Shown in pieces: positions 46,786 through 56,558 of a stretch of 64,000 nt of DNA (the first letter of the stretch is position 1; every line of letters begins with the position of its first letter). Position numbers and translations under genes: made by a program. Under the pieces are notes generated by a model. It did not search any database. It was given only the letters and a program-made list of their open reading frames with translations, and was not told the DNA's origin. The stretch is from Alcaligenes ammonioxydans (GTDB lineage: Bacteria; Pseudomonadota; Gammaproteobacteria; Burkholderiales; Burkholderiaceae_B), in NCBI RefSeq assembly GCF_019343455.1, contig NZ_CP049362.1:1116001-1180000 (forward strand), written 5' to 3'.

Positions 46786-48603
46786 ATGAGACGCGCATTG
46801 CGCAATGTGGCCATTATTGCCCACGTTGACCATGGTAAGACCACCTTGGTCGATCAATTGTTGAGACAGGCAGGTACGTTCCGTGACAACGAACATATCT
46901 CCGAACGTGTCATGGACTCGGGCGATATCGAGAAAGAACGCGGCATTACGATTCTGGCCAAGAACTGTGCCGTTGAGTACGAAGGCACTCACATCAACAT
47001 TATTGACACCCCCGGTCACGCTGACTTTGGCGGCGAGGTCGAGCGTGTGTTGTCCATGGTCGATGGCGTGTTGCTGTTGGTGGACGCGGTCGAGGGCCCG
47101 ATGCCCCAAACCCGTTTTGTGACCCGCAAGGCGCTGGAATTGGGTTTGCGTCCAATTGTGGTGGTCAACAAGGTGGATCGTCCTGGCGCTCGTCCAGACT
47201 ACGCGATCAACGCGACTTTTGATTTGTTCGACAAACTGGGCGCGACTGACGAACAACTGGACTTTCCCATCATTTACGCATCGGGCCTGTCGGGCTACGC
47301 CGGTTTGACCGAAGATGTGCGCGAAGGCGATATGCGTCCTTTGTTCGACGCAATCTTGCAGCACGTTCCTCAGCGTGAAGATGATGTCAACGCTCCTTTG
47401 CAGTTGCAAATCTGTTCCCTGGACTACAGCTCCTACGTGGGCAAGATTGGTGTCGGCCGTGTAAACCGTGGTCGTGTCCGCGCTGCTCAGGATGTCGTTG
47501 TGAAATTTGGTCCTGATGGCGAAGTCATCAAGGGCCGTATCAACCAGGTTCTGAAGTTCAAGGGTCTGGAGCGTGTCTCGGTGGACGAGGCTGAAGCAGG
47601 CGACATCGTTCTGATCAACGGGATTGAAGAGCTGGGCATTGGTTGCACCGTCACGGACCCCGCCCATCCGGAAGCCTTGCCCTTGCTGCGCATTGACGAG
47701 CCTACACTGACCATGAACTTCATGGTGAATACCTCGCCCTTGGCCGGTCGTGAAGGCAAGTTTGTGACCAGCCGTCAATTGCGTGATCGTCTGGACCGAG
47801 AGCTGAAGTCCAACGTGGCTCTGCGCGTGAATGAAACCGACGACGATACCGTGTTTGAGGTATGCGGTCGTGGCGAGTTGCACCTGACCATTCTGATCGA
47901 GAACATGCGTCGTGAAGGCTATGAAATGGCCGTGTCACGTCCTCGCGTGCTGATCCGTGAAGAGAACGGTGTCAAGATGGAGCCCTACGAGCAACTGACG
48001 GTGGACGTCGAAGACGGCCACCAAGGCGGCGTGATGGAAGAGCTGGGTCGACGTCGTGGTGACTTGCAGGATATGGTTGCCGATGGCCGTGGTCGTACCC
48101 GTCTGGAATACCGGATTCCCGCTCGTGGCCTGATTGGCTTTCAGGGCGAGTTCATGACGCTGACACGCGGTACCGGTTTGATGAGCCATACCTTTGATGA
48201 GTTCCGTCCGATGCGTGAAGGTACGGTTGGCGAGCGCCGTAATGGTGTGCTCATCAGCCAGGATGATGGGGACGCCGTAGCCTACGCTTTGTGGAAGCTG
48301 CAAGATCGTGGTCGCATGTTTGTGTCGCCGGGTGATGCGCTCTACGAGGGCATGATCATCGGTATTCACAGCCGTGACAACGATTTGGTGGTCAACCCCA
48401 TCAAGGAAAAGAAGCTGACCAACGTGCGAGCTTCCGGCAAGGACGAGCATATTGATCTGGTTCCACCTATTCGCCTGACCCTGGAGTATGCGGTGGACTT
48501 CCTGGATGATGATGAGCTGGTCGAAGTGACGCCTAAGTCGATTCGTCTGCGCAAACGTTACCTCAAGGAACACGAGCGCCGTCGCAGCCAACGCGAAAGT
48601 TAA
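46786..48603 (+). CDS. typA: Ribosome-associated GTPase TypA/BipA
   Basis: The 605-residue translational GTPase has P-loop [15 protein letters not shown] (near residues 14-28), switch I with [15 protein letters not shown] and NKVDRP, followed by EF-G-like domains II, III and V and the BipA-specific C-terminal domain ending in basic residues. BipA acts in 50S assembly and stress adaptation, especially cold. It is the last gene of the operon; a terminator follows 24 bases after its stop. Confidence 0.95.
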   Translation: MRRALRNVAIIAHVDHGKTTLVDQLLRQAGTFRDNEHISERVMDSGDIEKERGITILAKNCAVEYEGTHINIIDTPGHADFGGEVERVLSMVDGVLLLVDAVEGPMPQTRFVTRKALELGLRPIVVVNKVDRPGARPDYAINATFDLFDKLGATDEQLDFPIIYASGLSGYAGLTEDVREGDMRPLFDAILQHVPQREDDVNAPLQLQICSLDYSSYVGKIGVGRVNRGRVRAAQDVVVKFGPDGEVIKGRINQVLKFKGLERVSVDEAEAGDIVLINGIEELGIGCTVTDPAHPEALPLLRIDEPTLTMNFMVNTSPLAGREGKFVTSRQLRDRLDRELKSNVALRVNETDDDTVFEVCGRGELHLTILIENMRREGYEMAVSRPRVLIREENGVKMEPYEQLTVDVEDGHQGGVMEELGRRRGDLQDMVADGRGRTRLEYRIPARGLIGFQGEFMTLTRGTGLMSHTFDEFRPMREGTVGERRNGVLISQDDGDAVAYALWKLQDRGRMFVSPGDALYEGMIIGIHSRDNDLVVNPIKEKKLTNVRASGKDEHIDLVPPIRLTLEYAVDFLDDDELVEVTPKSIRLRKRYLKEHERRRSQRES

Positions 48604-48626
48604 TCTTTCGGGTTTAGCGATACGAG

Positions 48627-48658
48627 AAAACGCCTGCTTGATGCAGGCGTTTTTTTTA
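48627..48658 (+). terminator. Terminator of the rimP-typA operon
   Basis: ACGCCTGC (48630-48637) pairs with GCAGGCGT (48643-48650) around TTGAT, flanked by A and T runs (eight T). A strong rho-independent terminator. Confidence 0.92.
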
Positions 48659-48660
48659 TC

Positions 48661-48968
48661 CTATCGTGCTTGAGTCCAAGCCTATTTCCAAAAGTATTAA
48701 GAAGCTGGAGTGCTCATTTAGACACTCCGGCTTGATTTTTTTAAACATCAATGGCTAAGGCGTTACCTATAGGAGTGAAGCAGTACCTACAAAAGGGGTA
48801 GCTTTTTTAATGCTCGCTTAATCTCTCTTTGATACGAATTGCTTGGGTGGATTACCAGGTTGGCGTTGCCCAGTCTCATTTATGACTGTGCAGCTACTTG
48901 TTTTCACTAGGTTTGTTGAGCACAGGCGGCAACGTTTGGTTTTACCTCTTTTTTTTAGGAGAAGACTG
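48661..48968. other. Intergenic region with a second hairpin and paired TACCTA motifs
   Basis: No gene is seen. AAGCTGGAGTG (48702-48712) pairs with CACTCCGGCTT (48723-48733) with one G-T wobble, followed by GATTTTTTT, a second terminator-like hairpin. Further on TTACCTATAGG and GTACCTACAAAAGG are two similar blocks 22 bases apart (near 48764 and 48786) that could be a regulator site for the flavoprotein gene. Confidence 0.45.
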
Positions 48969-50159
48969 ATGGTGCAGCATATCTTGATTGTCGGTGGTGG
49001 AATTGGCGGTACGATGACCGCCAATCATCTGGTGACCAAGCTCTATCCGGAAATTCGCACGGGCAAAGTTCGTATTACCCTCTTGTCCAATTCTCCCTGG
49101 CATTATTACAAGCCCGCTTTCATGTATGTGGCGTTTGATGCTTTTTTTCGGGACGAATTGCGACGACCGCAACTCTCCCTTTTACGTCCTGAAATTGATT
49201 TTCAGCTGGAAGAAGTCAGTGGTTTTGATTTTGCGGCCAGCCGTCTGCACTGCGCCAGCGGCAAGAAAGTAGATTACGACTATCTCGTGCTGTCGACGGG
49301 CTGCGTACCGGCTCCGGAAAAAATAGAAGGTTTGAAAGAGGGGGGAGATCACTTCTATCAGCATGCCCCCGCACGCCAACTGGCTGAGCGCCTGAGCAAG
49401 CTGGAAAAAGGCCGTGTGCTGGTCACAGTAACGTTCCCCAAAACTCATAACGTCCCCCATCAGTGCGGAATTGCACCGGTGGAAACCACGTTGATGCTGG
49501 ACGATTACCTGCGCCGTCGCGGGGTGCGCGACAAGGTGGAGATTGCCTACACGTATCCCACCACCTCCCAGCTTCTGCGCAACTGCCTGTTCATGCAGAA
49601 CGAGGTGTGTCAGGTCTTGCCGCCCATTTTTGAAGATAGGGATATCAAACATCAACGGGGCTTCACGTTGAGCCGGGTGGACCCTGAACGCAAGATTGCC
49701 TATTCCGAGGAAGGCGGGCAGGAGCCATTTGACCTCTTGATGGCCACGCCGCCGATTACCGCTGTGGCAGCCGTGCGGGATTCAGGGATCTCGCAAGCCG
49801 CTGATGATGAAGGCTGGGTGCCTACCGATCATCAAACCTTGAAGGTGCTGGGCCTGGACAATGTCTATGTGCTGGGCGACACGGTGGACTTGCCTATCAG
49901 CAAAGCCGGCGGCTCTTGCCATAATCAGTCACCCGTTGTGGTCAACAATCTGGCCTCGGAGCTGCGATTCGGGCGTACCAGTGACGAATACGACGGACGG
50001 GTGGTGGCGGTCGCTCAAATGGGGCTGGAGGGCGGCATGCCGCTCTGGTACGACTATAAGGAGGATGTGCATCCTACCCCGCCCACCAAGTTGGGGGGCC
50101 TGTTACGCAAGGGCTTTAATCGGGGTATTTACTGGGCTGTGGCCCGTGGCTTGGTTTAA
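48969..50159 (+). CDS. Sulfide:quinone oxidoreductase-like flavoprotein
   Basis: The 396-residue protein begins with the FAD-binding Rossmann motif ILIVGGGIGGTMTANHL and has YLVLSTGCVPAPEKIEG, NVPHQCGIAPVETTLMLDD and a C-terminal GLDNVYVLGDTVDLPISK, read in part as NVYVLGDTVDLP. Cysteines at TGC, HQC and GSC are placed like the redox Cys of SQR and flavocytochrome-c sulfide dehydrogenases. Such enzymes oxidise sulfide and reduce quinones. ATG 48969 follows TTAGGAGAAGACTG, so I reject the 42-codon upstream extension. The DUF1641 gene follows after 14 bases. Confidence 0.8.
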   Translation: MVQHILIVGGGIGGTMTANHLVTKLYPEIRTGKVRITLLSNSPWHYYKPAFMYVAFDAFFRDELRRPQLSLLRPEIDFQLEEVSGFDFAASRLHCASGKKVDYDYLVLSTGCVPAPEKIEGLKEGGDHFYQHAPARQLAERLSKLEKGRVLVTVTFPKTHNVPHQCGIAPVETTLMLDDYLRRRGVRDKVEIAYTYPTTSQLLRNCLFMQNEVCQVLPPIFEDRDIKHQRGFTLSRVDPERKIAYSEEGGQEPFDLLMATPPITAVAAVRDSGISQAADDEGWVPTDHQTLKVLGLDNVYVLGDTVDLPISKAGGSCHNQSPVVVNNLASELRFGRTSDEYDGRVVAVAQMGLEGGMPLWYDYKEDVHPTPPTKLGGLLRKGFNRGIYWAVARGLV

Positions 50160-50173
50160 GTCAGGAGAGACAG

Positions 50174-50632
50174 ATGAATTCGGTATCGGATAAATCCTCG
50201 AACCCCGAAGATGCGGGTGCGGCTCAGAAAAAACCAACAGCCCTGGAAAGTTTGCTGGGAGAAGACCCTGGCATCAAGGGCCTGGACGAACTGATCGGCA
50301 AGATCGAGCCATTGCTGGCCGGTGGTCGCCTGAATCGGGTAGTGGATGCGGTGTCCCTGCTGGCCGATCTGGTGGATATGACGGACGACTACATGCTTGA
50401 AAAGCTCATGAAGGGCTTTGAGGAGGGCATAGGAGCCGCCTGGTCGGTTGGAAATGCGGCACGTATGGCTTCGGACCAGGTGCGGGCTACGGAGACCACA
50501 CCGACCCTGATGGGGCTTATACGCCTGGCCAAGGAGCCGGAAGTGCGTCGTGGTCTGACTTTCTTTCTGATGATGGCCGGTGTGATGGGACGCCAGATGC
50601 GTTATCAGAATCTGGATCACACGGGGGACTGA
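50174..50632 (+). CDS. DUF1641 family protein
   Basis: The 152-residue helical protein contains GLDELIGKIEPLLAGGRLNRV and VDAVSLLADLVDMTDDYMLE, then EVRRGLTFFLMMAGVMGRQ, the DUF1641 pattern. Members are often encoded directly after SQR-like flavoproteins or formate dehydrogenase genes and may be membrane-associated partners; the function is not known. AGGAGAG precedes the ATG. Confidence 0.82.
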   Translation: MNSVSDKSSNPEDAGAAQKKPTALESLLGEDPGIKGLDELIGKIEPLLAGGRLNRVVDAVSLLADLVDMTDDYMLEKLMKGFEEGIGAAWSVGNAARMASDQVRATETTPTLMGLIRLAKEPEVRRGLTFFLMMAGVMGRQMRYQNLDHTGD

Positions 50633-50654
50633 TGCGATAGCTGTATCGTTAAAG

Positions 50655-50690
50655 AAAAATGGGCCGCTTTTGCAAGCGGCCCATTTTTTT
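50655..50690. terminator. Bidirectional terminator between DUF1641 and ABC permease genes
   Basis: TGGGCCGCTT (50660-50669) pairs with AAGCGGCCCA (50674-50683). T runs follow on both strands, so it can end both convergent transcripts. Confidence 0.9.
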
Positions 50691-50707
50691 GCTCAGCATC
50701 TCAGCGG

Positions 50708-51409
50708 TCAGTGATTCAAAAACGCCATTTGGCGCTTTTCCACAATCCGGAAAATACCGACCAGAATGAAGGACACGCACAGGTAAATCAGGGCGGCGAT
50801 CCCATAGGAGGTAAAAGTCTGGTACGTGGCCGCATTGGCATCACGCGCGATCTTGAGCAGGTCAGGAACCGTGGCGGTAAAGGCCAGCGAGGTGGCGTGC
50901 AGCATCAAGACAACCTCGTTGCTGTAGGCAGGCAGAACGCGGCGCAAGGCTTGCGGCAAAATCACCCGGCGGTATAGTGTCCAGCCCGACATGCCATAGG
51001 CACGGGCGGACTCGATCTCACCGGGCGGCATGGAGCGGATGGCCCCCGCAAAAATCTCGGTGGTGTAGCCGACAGTATTGAGGGTCAGGGCCAAAATCAT
51101 GCAATTGAAGCCGCTCATGAAAAAAGCTTCCAGTGCCGGCACGGATTTGACGATGGCCAGCTTGTACATGGCGGTATAGATCAGCAGGATCTGTACGTAC
51201 AGCGGCGTACCCCGGAAAAAGTAGGTGAAGGCGCCGATGGGACGCGACAGCCAGGCTTTGCCCGACACCCGGCCAATGGCCATGAAGATCGACAGGAAAA
51301 AACCGATGGTGACCGAGATTACCAACAGCCACAGCGTCATGGCCAGGCCCGAGAGCTGCCCGTTGCTTTGATAAAGGTAGGCGCGCCAGAATTCGTTCAG
51401 GACATCCAT
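50708..51409 (-). CDS. Amino-acid ABC transporter permease (HisM/ArtM type)
   Basis: The 233-residue protein has five to six membrane helices and the binding-protein-dependent permease loop MPPGEIESARAYGMSGWTLY, the EAA motif that contacts the ATPase. FFRGTPLYVQILLIY is typical of the polar amino-acid (HAAT) permeases. It starts on the last base of the partner permease, so the two are coupled. No ATPase gene follows before the terminator. Confidence 0.88.
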   Translation of the reverse strand: MDVLNEFWRAYLYQSNGQLSGLAMTLWLLVISVTIGFFLSIFMAIGRVSGKAWLSRPIGAFTYFFRGTPLYVQILLIYTAMYKLAIVKSVPALEAFFMSGFNCMILALTLNTVGYTTEIFAGAIRSMPPGEIESARAYGMSGWTLYRRVILPQALRRVLPAYSNEVVLMLHATSLAFTATVPDLLKIARDANAATYQTFTSYGIAALIYLCVSFILVGIFRIVEKRQMAFLNH

Positions 51410-52098
51410 TAGAACTGCGCTCCTTTTACGCCGATGTTATAGCGTCGCTCCAGGTAGCTCAGCCCGATGTTGCTGACTGCGGTCAGGCCCAGATAGATCA
51501 GGGCGGTCAGGCCCACAAACAAGAAAGAGTTGAAGGTGGCGTTGCCGGCATTCTGGGCAATCTTGACCACGTCGCTCAGGCCGATCAGCGATACCAGGGC
51601 AGTGGATTTAAGCAGAATCTGCCAGTTGTTGCCCAGTCCGGGCAGAGCGTAGCGCATCATTTGAGGGATCTGTATGCGGTGCAATATTTGCCAGGCGCTC
51701 CAGCCACAGGCTTTGCCAGCTTCCATCTGGCCTTTGGGGATGGCCATCAGGGCGCCCCGGAAGGTCTCGGCAAAATAGGCGCCATAAATAAAGCCCAGAG
51801 TGACCACTCCGGCGCCGAAGGGATCGATCTCGATCATGTCCCATTCCAGCCAGTCGGTCAGCTCGTTCAGCCAGATTTGCAGGCTGAAAAAGAACAACAT
51901 CAAAAGCACCAGATCCGGGACACCCCGGATCAGGGTGGTGTACAAACCGCCCAGCCCTCTTAGCAGCGAGGTGCGGGACAGTTTCATCAGGGCAGCCACC
52001 AGGCCAAGCAGCAGGGAAACCAGCAGCGAGAGTACCGCCAGCTTGATGGTTTCCCAGGTGCCCGCCAGCAACTGCGGCCCATAACCGTAAAGCAGCAT
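51409..52098 (-). CDS. Amino-acid ABC transporter permease (HisQ/ArtQ type)
   Basis: The 229-residue protein is a second HAAT permease with LIRGVPDLVLLMLFFF near residue 55 and the EAA loop AIPKGQMEAGKACGWSAWQI. With the HisM-like partner it should form a heterodimeric channel for basic amino acids such as lysine, arginine, ornithine or histidine. It lies 16 bases downstream of the binding-protein gene. Confidence 0.88.
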   Translation of the reverse strand: MLLYGYGPQLLAGTWETIKLAVLSLLVSLLLGLVAALMKLSRTSLLRGLGGLYTTLIRGVPDLVLLMLFFFSLQIWLNELTDWLEWDMIEIDPFGAGVVTLGFIYGAYFAETFRGALMAIPKGQMEAGKACGWSAWQILHRIQIPQMMRYALPGLGNNWQILLKSTALVSLIGLSDVVKIAQNAGNATFNSFLFVGLTALIYLGLTAVSNIGLSYLERRYNIGVKGAQF

Positions 52099-52114
52099 GG
52101 TTCAGATATCCAGG

Positions 52115-52906
52115 TCAGGGCGCAATGCGAATGTTGTCTTTTTGGAAGTATTTGTCGGCAAAGGCCTGCATGGTGCCATCGGCTTTCATTTCGCGCAGAA
52201 CTTCATCAACGGTTTTCTTGAGTTTTTTGTTGCCTTTGCGAATGCCCATGGCAATCGGTTCGTTCAAAATAGGGCTGTCATCGACGGTACTGCCGGTCAG
52301 TTCAAAGTCGGCGCCGGCCGGTTTGTTCAAAAAGCCTTCGATGGCGTTCTGGGCTTCCTGGAAGGTGGCGTCAACGCGGCCACCGGCCAGGTCATTGAAG
52401 GCGTCGGTGTAGCTGGGGTAGGCCACAATGGTGACGCCGTTATTGGCCCAGTTCTGGCGCGCATACGTTTCCATGGTGGTGCCTTGCTGCACGCCCACAC
52501 GTTTACCTTTCAGTGATTCGGCGGTGGGCTCCAGGCCGCTGCCCTTGCGGGCGGCCAGGCGAACCGGCACGATGTACATGGGTTCGCTAAAGTCGATGAC
52601 CTTGGCCCGCGCTTCGGTGGCCGTCATGGTGGAGTTGGCCAGATCGAATTTGCGGGCCTGCAGGCCGGGGATCAGGCTGTCAAAAGACTGATCGATCCAC
52701 ACGCACTTGGCTTGCAAGCGTTTACAGATCTCGTTGCCGATATCGATGTCAAACCCCTGCAATTGGCCGCTGGGGTCCAGGTATTCGAAGGGGGGGTAGC
52801 CTGCTTCAGTGGCAAAACGGATTTCGGATGGCCCGTCAGCATGGGCAACGGGCGCCAAGGCGGTGCAAAAAGCCACCATCAAAAGGCGGGCAAGGATTTT
52901 GTTCAT
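52115..52906 (-). CDS. Periplasmic basic-amino-acid-binding protein (ArgT/HisJ type)
   Basis: The 263-residue protein has a signal peptide (MNKILARLLMVAFCTALAPVAHA, quoted only as its ending LAPVAHA, cut after residue 23). The family-3 solute-binding pattern follows: EIRFATEAGYPPFEYLDPSG, GFDIDIGNEICKRL and KRVGVQQGTTMETY. A Cys pair near residue 65 (CKRLQAKC) matches the disulfide of ArgT/HisJ. Those residues and the order with HisQM-like permeases favour Lys/Arg/Orn or His, but the ligand is not certain. Confidence 0.87.
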   Translation of the reverse strand: MNKILARLLMVAFCTALAPVAHADGPSEIRFATEAGYPPFEYLDPSGQLQGFDIDIGNEICKRLQAKCVWIDQSFDSLIPGLQARKFDLANSTMTATEARAKVIDFSEPMYIVPVRLAARKGSGLEPTAESLKGKRVGVQQGTTMETYARQNWANNGVTIVAYPSYTDAFNDLAGGRVDATFQEAQNAIEGFLNKPAGADFELTGSTVDDSPILNEPIAMGIRKGNKKLKKTVDEVLREMKADGTMQAFADKYFQKDNIRIAP

Positions 52907-52945
52907 GTGAAGGACTCCGGCAAATATCGACTAGCTTGTGGCATT

Positions 52946-52981
52946 CAATACAAATTCGGCCCTGCTGATGGAGGGCCGAAG
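52946..52981 (-). terminator. Hairpin after the LOG-family gene
   Basis: TTCGGCCCT (52955-52963) pairs with AGGGCCGAA (52972-52980). On the minus strand a short TTTGTATT follows. It separates the LOG-family gene from the binding-protein gene; the T-run is weak. Confidence 0.5.
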
Positions 52982-53008
52982 AAAGACTGCAAATTTAACC
53001 CGGACGCC

Positions 53009-53677
53009 TTACTGGGGCAATGCGGGTTCCGCCCTAGGCAGCACGCAGCACTGGTTGATGTAGCCCATAACCTCGTCCAGATCATCGGTCAGGACCAGCA
53101 AATTCAGGTCTTTGGGGCCAATCAGGCCCAACTCCATCAATTGGTCACCAATCCATTCGATCAGGCCGGACCAAAAGGAAGTGCCGATCAGTACAATGGG
53201 TGCAGGTGGGACTTTGCCGGTTTGGACCAGCGTCATGACTTCAAACAGCTCATCCAGTGTGCCGAAACCGCCGGGCAGGGCAATGTAGGCCCAGCTATGC
53301 ATGAAAAAGGTGGCTTTGCGCGAGTAGAAATACTCGAATTGCAAACTGTGCGTCTGGTAGGGATTGTTGGTCGTTTCGTGAGGCAAGCGTATATTCAGGC
53401 CAACACTTTGCCCGCCTGCTTCGTACGCGCCTTTGTTGGCGGCTTCCATCAGCCCGGGGCCGCCGCCTGCAATCAGGGTGACGCCCGCTTCGGCCAGACG
53501 ACGGCCCAGCTCCTGGGCCAGTTCGTAGTAAGGATGACCGGGTTTGATGCGTGCGCTGCCAAAAACACTGACGCCAGCACCCATTTCTTTTAATGTATCG
53601 ACCGCAGTTTGCAGTTCCTTCATGATGGTAGGAATCTGCTCAGAGGCCGGTAAACGGACGATTTTATTGTTAGACAT
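53009..53677 (-). CDS. LOG-family Rossmann-fold protein (TIGR00730 type)
   Basis: The 222-residue protein carries the LOG motifs VTLIAGGGPGLMEAANKGAY, read in part as GGGPGLMEAANKGA, and PGGFGTLDELFEV. Enzymes with these motifs release free bases from cytokinin riboside monophosphates or act on AMP-like nucleotides; the bacterial role is often unclear. Its start codon shares two bases with the divergent polA start (CATG palindrome). A probable AAGG ribosome-binding site lies inside the polA coding start. Confidence 0.85.
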   Translation of the reverse strand: MSNNKIVRLPASEQIPTIMKELQTAVDTLKEMGAGVSVFGSARIKPGHPYYELAQELGRRLAEAGVTLIAGGGPGLMEAANKGAYEAGGQSVGLNIRLPHETTNNPYQTHSLQFEYFYSRKATFFMHSWAYIALPGGFGTLDELFEVMTLVQTGKVPPAPIVLIGTSFWSGLIEWIGDQLMELGLIGPKDLNLLVLTDDLDEVMGYINQCCVLPRAEPALPQ

Positions 53678-56393
53678 GAAAAAAACCTTGTTGCTCGTTG
53701 ATGGTTCCAGCTATCTGTATCGAGCGTACCATGCGATGCCCGATCTGCGAAACGCGCAAGGCCAGCCTACAGGCGCTTTGTACGGGGTCATCAATATGCT
53801 TCGTCGCCTGCTGCAGGATTATCAGGCGGACTATATGGTATGCGTGTTTGATGCCAAGGGCCGCACCTTCCGGGACGATCTGTACGATCAATACAAGGCA
53901 AACCGGCCTTCCATGCCCGATGACATGGCGGTGCAAATAGAACCGCTTCACAGAGCCGTGCGGGCCATGGGCTGGCATCTGATTTGCCAGTCCGGCGTAG
54001 AGGCTGACGACATCATCGGCACGCTGTCTCGCCTGGCCGCTGAAAACGGCATTGAGACGGTGGTCTCGACCGGGGACAAGGACCTGGCCCAGTTGGTCAA
54101 TGAGCATGTCCGGCTGGTCAACACCATGAGTAACGAGAAGCTGGATGTTGACGGGGTGATCAGCAAGTATGGGGTGCGTCCCGATCAGATCGTCGACTAT
54201 TTGATGTTGATTGGCGACACCTCGGATAATGTCCCCGGTGTTCCCAAAGTAGGCCCCAAGACCGCCGCCAAATGGCTGGGGGAGTACGGCAGTCTGGACG
54301 AACTGTTGCGTCACGCCGACAAAATCAAAGGTGTGGCGGGGCAGAACCTGCGCGACTTCAGTGCCAACTTTGAAATGACGCGCCAACTGGTGACCGTCAA
54401 GCTCGATTGCGAGGTACCTGGTTTTACGGGGGATTTCGAAGCTCTGGAACCGGAACCGCGTGACAAGGCCACTTTGCAGGACATTTACGAGACTTATGGT
54501 TTTCGGACCTGGCTGCGCGAGTTGACGCAGGACCCGGATCGTGTGCCTGCACAGGACAGCCGCGTCGAAGCGCAAACGCCGCAGGCGCCGACGGAGCTGG
54601 ATTACCAGACCGTCACCACCAAGGAGCAATTGAGTTCCTTGTTAAGCCTGCTTGAAAAGGCGCAACTGGTGGCACTGGATACCGAAACTACTTCCCTGGA
54701 CCCCTTGATGGCGCGACTGGTGGGTCTGTCGGTCTCAGTCAAGGCAGGCCAGGCTTTCTATGTTCCCGTCGCACACCGGGGTTCGCTGGACCTGGAGCAA
54801 CTGGACAAAGACTATGTATTGCAGACCTTGCGGCCCTGGCTGGAGAATGCGCAGGCGGCCAAGGTCTTGCACAACGCCAAATACGATACTCACGTCCTGC
54901 TCAATGAGAAGGTCCATTTGCGCGGTATTCAGGACGACACCATGTTGCAAGCCTATGTCCTGCAGTCGCACAAGCGCGTCAGCATGGACGAGCTGGCCCT
55001 GCAATGGTTGGGGCTGAAAGGCACCTCGTATGAGGACATTTGCGGCAAGGGCGCCAAGCAGATTGGCTTTGATGAAGTCGAGATCTCAGTGGCTTCCCAC
55101 TATGCCTGCGAAGATGCAGATTACACCTTGCGACTGCATCAGTGTCTGCGTCCTCAGCTCGCCCAGGAGACAGGGCTGGAGCGCATTTATCGGCTGGAGG
55201 TGCAGGCCTCGGAAGTGCTGACCATTGTGGAGCGCAACGGCGTCAAAATCGATGTGTCCACCCTGGCGCGTCAAAGTCACGAGCTGGGGCAGAAAATGCT
55301 GGAGCTGGAGAACAAGGCCTACGAGCTGGCTGATCAGCCCTTTAATATGAATTCACCCAAGCAAGTCGGTGAGATCCTGTTTGGCAAGCTGGGTATTCCC
55401 GTCGTGCGTAAAACGGCCAGCGGCGCGCCGTCCACCGATGAGGATGTATTGACCCGTCTGGCCCAGGACTACCCCTTGCCCCAGGTGTTGCTGGAGTACC
55501 GGGGCTTGGCCAAACTCAAGTCCACGTATACCGACAAATTGCCCAAAATGGTGAATCCGGACAGCGGGCGGGTGCATACGCGTTATTCACAGGCCGCCGT
55601 TATTACAGGGCGTCTGGCCTCCTCGGATCCGAATCTGCAAAATATTCCTGTACGTACGGCAGAGGGTCGTCGTGTCCGGGCTGCGTTTGTCTCCGAGTTG
55701 GGCAAGGTGGTGTCTGCTGACTATTCCCAGATTGAATTGCGCGTGATGGCTCATGTTTCAGGGGACGCCAATTTGCAGCAGGTGTTCGAGCAGGGCGGTG
55801 ATGTACACACTGCCACGGCCGCCGAGATTTTCGGTATTCAGACCCAGGACGTCAGTTCCGATCAGCGTCGTGCCGCCAAGGCCATCAATTTTGGCTTGAT
55901 TTACGGCATGGGGGAATTTGGTCTGGCCAGCAATCTGGGCATCACCCGTGATGCCGCTCGCGCTTACATCGACCGCTACTTTGCGCGTTATCCGGGTGTG
56001 GCCAGCTACATGACTCGTATCAAGGCCCAGGCTCACGAGCAGGGTTATGTGGAAACTGTGTTTGGCCGACGCTTGTGGCTGCCAGAGTTAAAGGGAGCAA
56101 AAGGGCCTCGCATGGCGGGCGCAGAGCGTGCTGCCATTAACGCGCCCATGCAAGGCACCTCGGCTGATCTGATCAAGATGGCGATGGTCGCGGTGCAACG
56201 CTGGCTGGAAGACAATAAGCTGCGTACACAAATGGTGATGCAGGTGCACGACGAACTGGTGTTTGATGTGCCCGAAGACGAGTTGGACACCTTGCGTGAG
56301 CATCTGCCGGGGCTGATGTGCAATGTGGCCAAGCTGGATATTCCACTGGTGGCGGAGGTAGGGGTGGGCGACAACTGGGAGCAGGCCCACTAA
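53676..56393 (+). CDS. polA: DNA polymerase I
   Basis: The 905-residue protein has all three domains. The 5'-3' exonuclease (about 1-290) begins KKTLLLVDGSSYLYRAYHAM. The 3'-5' exonuclease (about 340-520) keeps LVALDTETTSLDPL with the Asp-x-Glu pair, so proofreading should be active. The polymerase has motif A SADYSQIELRVMAH, motif B RRAAKAINFGLIYGMG and motif C VHDELVFDV. ATG 53676 gives the normal N-terminus; the frame upstream lies antisense to the LOG gene. Pol I acts in repair and Okazaki-fragment maturation. Confidence 0.96.
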   Translation: MKKTLLLVDGSSYLYRAYHAMPDLRNAQGQPTGALYGVINMLRRLLQDYQADYMVCVFDAKGRTFRDDLYDQYKANRPSMPDDMAVQIEPLHRAVRAMGWHLICQSGVEADDIIGTLSRLAAENGIETVVSTGDKDLAQLVNEHVRLVNTMSNEKLDVDGVISKYGVRPDQIVDYLMLIGDTSDNVPGVPKVGPKTAAKWLGEYGSLDELLRHADKIKGVAGQNLRDFSANFEMTRQLVTVKLDCEVPGFTGDFEALEPEPRDKATLQDIYETYGFRTWLRELTQDPDRVPAQDSRVEAQTPQAPTELDYQTVTTKEQLSSLLSLLEKAQLVALDTETTSLDPLMARLVGLSVSVKAGQAFYVPVAHRGSLDLEQLDKDYVLQTLRPWLENAQAAKVLHNAKYDTHVLLNEKVHLRGIQDDTMLQAYVLQSHKRVSMDELALQWLGLKGTSYEDICGKGAKQIGFDEVEISVASHYACEDADYTLRLHQCLRPQLAQETGLERIYRLEVQASEVLTIVERNGVKIDVSTLARQSHELGQKMLELENKAYELADQPFNMNSPKQVGEILFGKLGIPVVRKTASGAPSTDEDVLTRLAQDYPLPQVLLEYRGLAKLKSTYTDKLPKMVNPDSGRVHTRYSQAAVITGRLASSDPNLQNIPVRTAEGRRVRAAFVSELGKVVSADYSQIELRVMAHVSGDANLQQVFEQGGDVHTATAAEIFGIQTQDVSSDQRRAAKAINFGLIYGMGEFGLASNLGITRDAARAYIDRYFARYPGVASYMTRIKAQAHEQGYVETVFGRRLWLPELKGAKGPRMAGAERAAINAPMQGTSADLIKMAMVAVQRWLEDNKLRTQMVMQVHDELVFDVPEDELDTLREHLPGLMCNVAKLDIPLVAEVGVGDNWEQAH

Positions 56394-56459
56394 ACGCGCA
56401 CGCCTTAAGGCCAGGGCAGGCGGGTTGGCGCGTCTGCCTGTGCAAGCTTGAGGTCAGTA

Positions 56460-56494
56460 AAAAGGGCGACCTGGAAACAGGTCGCCCTTTTGTG
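56460..56494. terminator. Terminator after polA
   Basis: AAAGGGCGACCTG (56461-56473) pairs perfectly with CAGGTCGCCCTTT (56478-56490) around GAAA. T runs flank it on both strands, so it can serve the convergent transporter gene too. Confidence 0.92.
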
Positions 56495-56558
56495 TGCTCA
56501 CGAGGCTATTTTGCGCTTGTCTGGCGCTGTGTTCCTGGTCACCTAAGGACTGGAGCGT

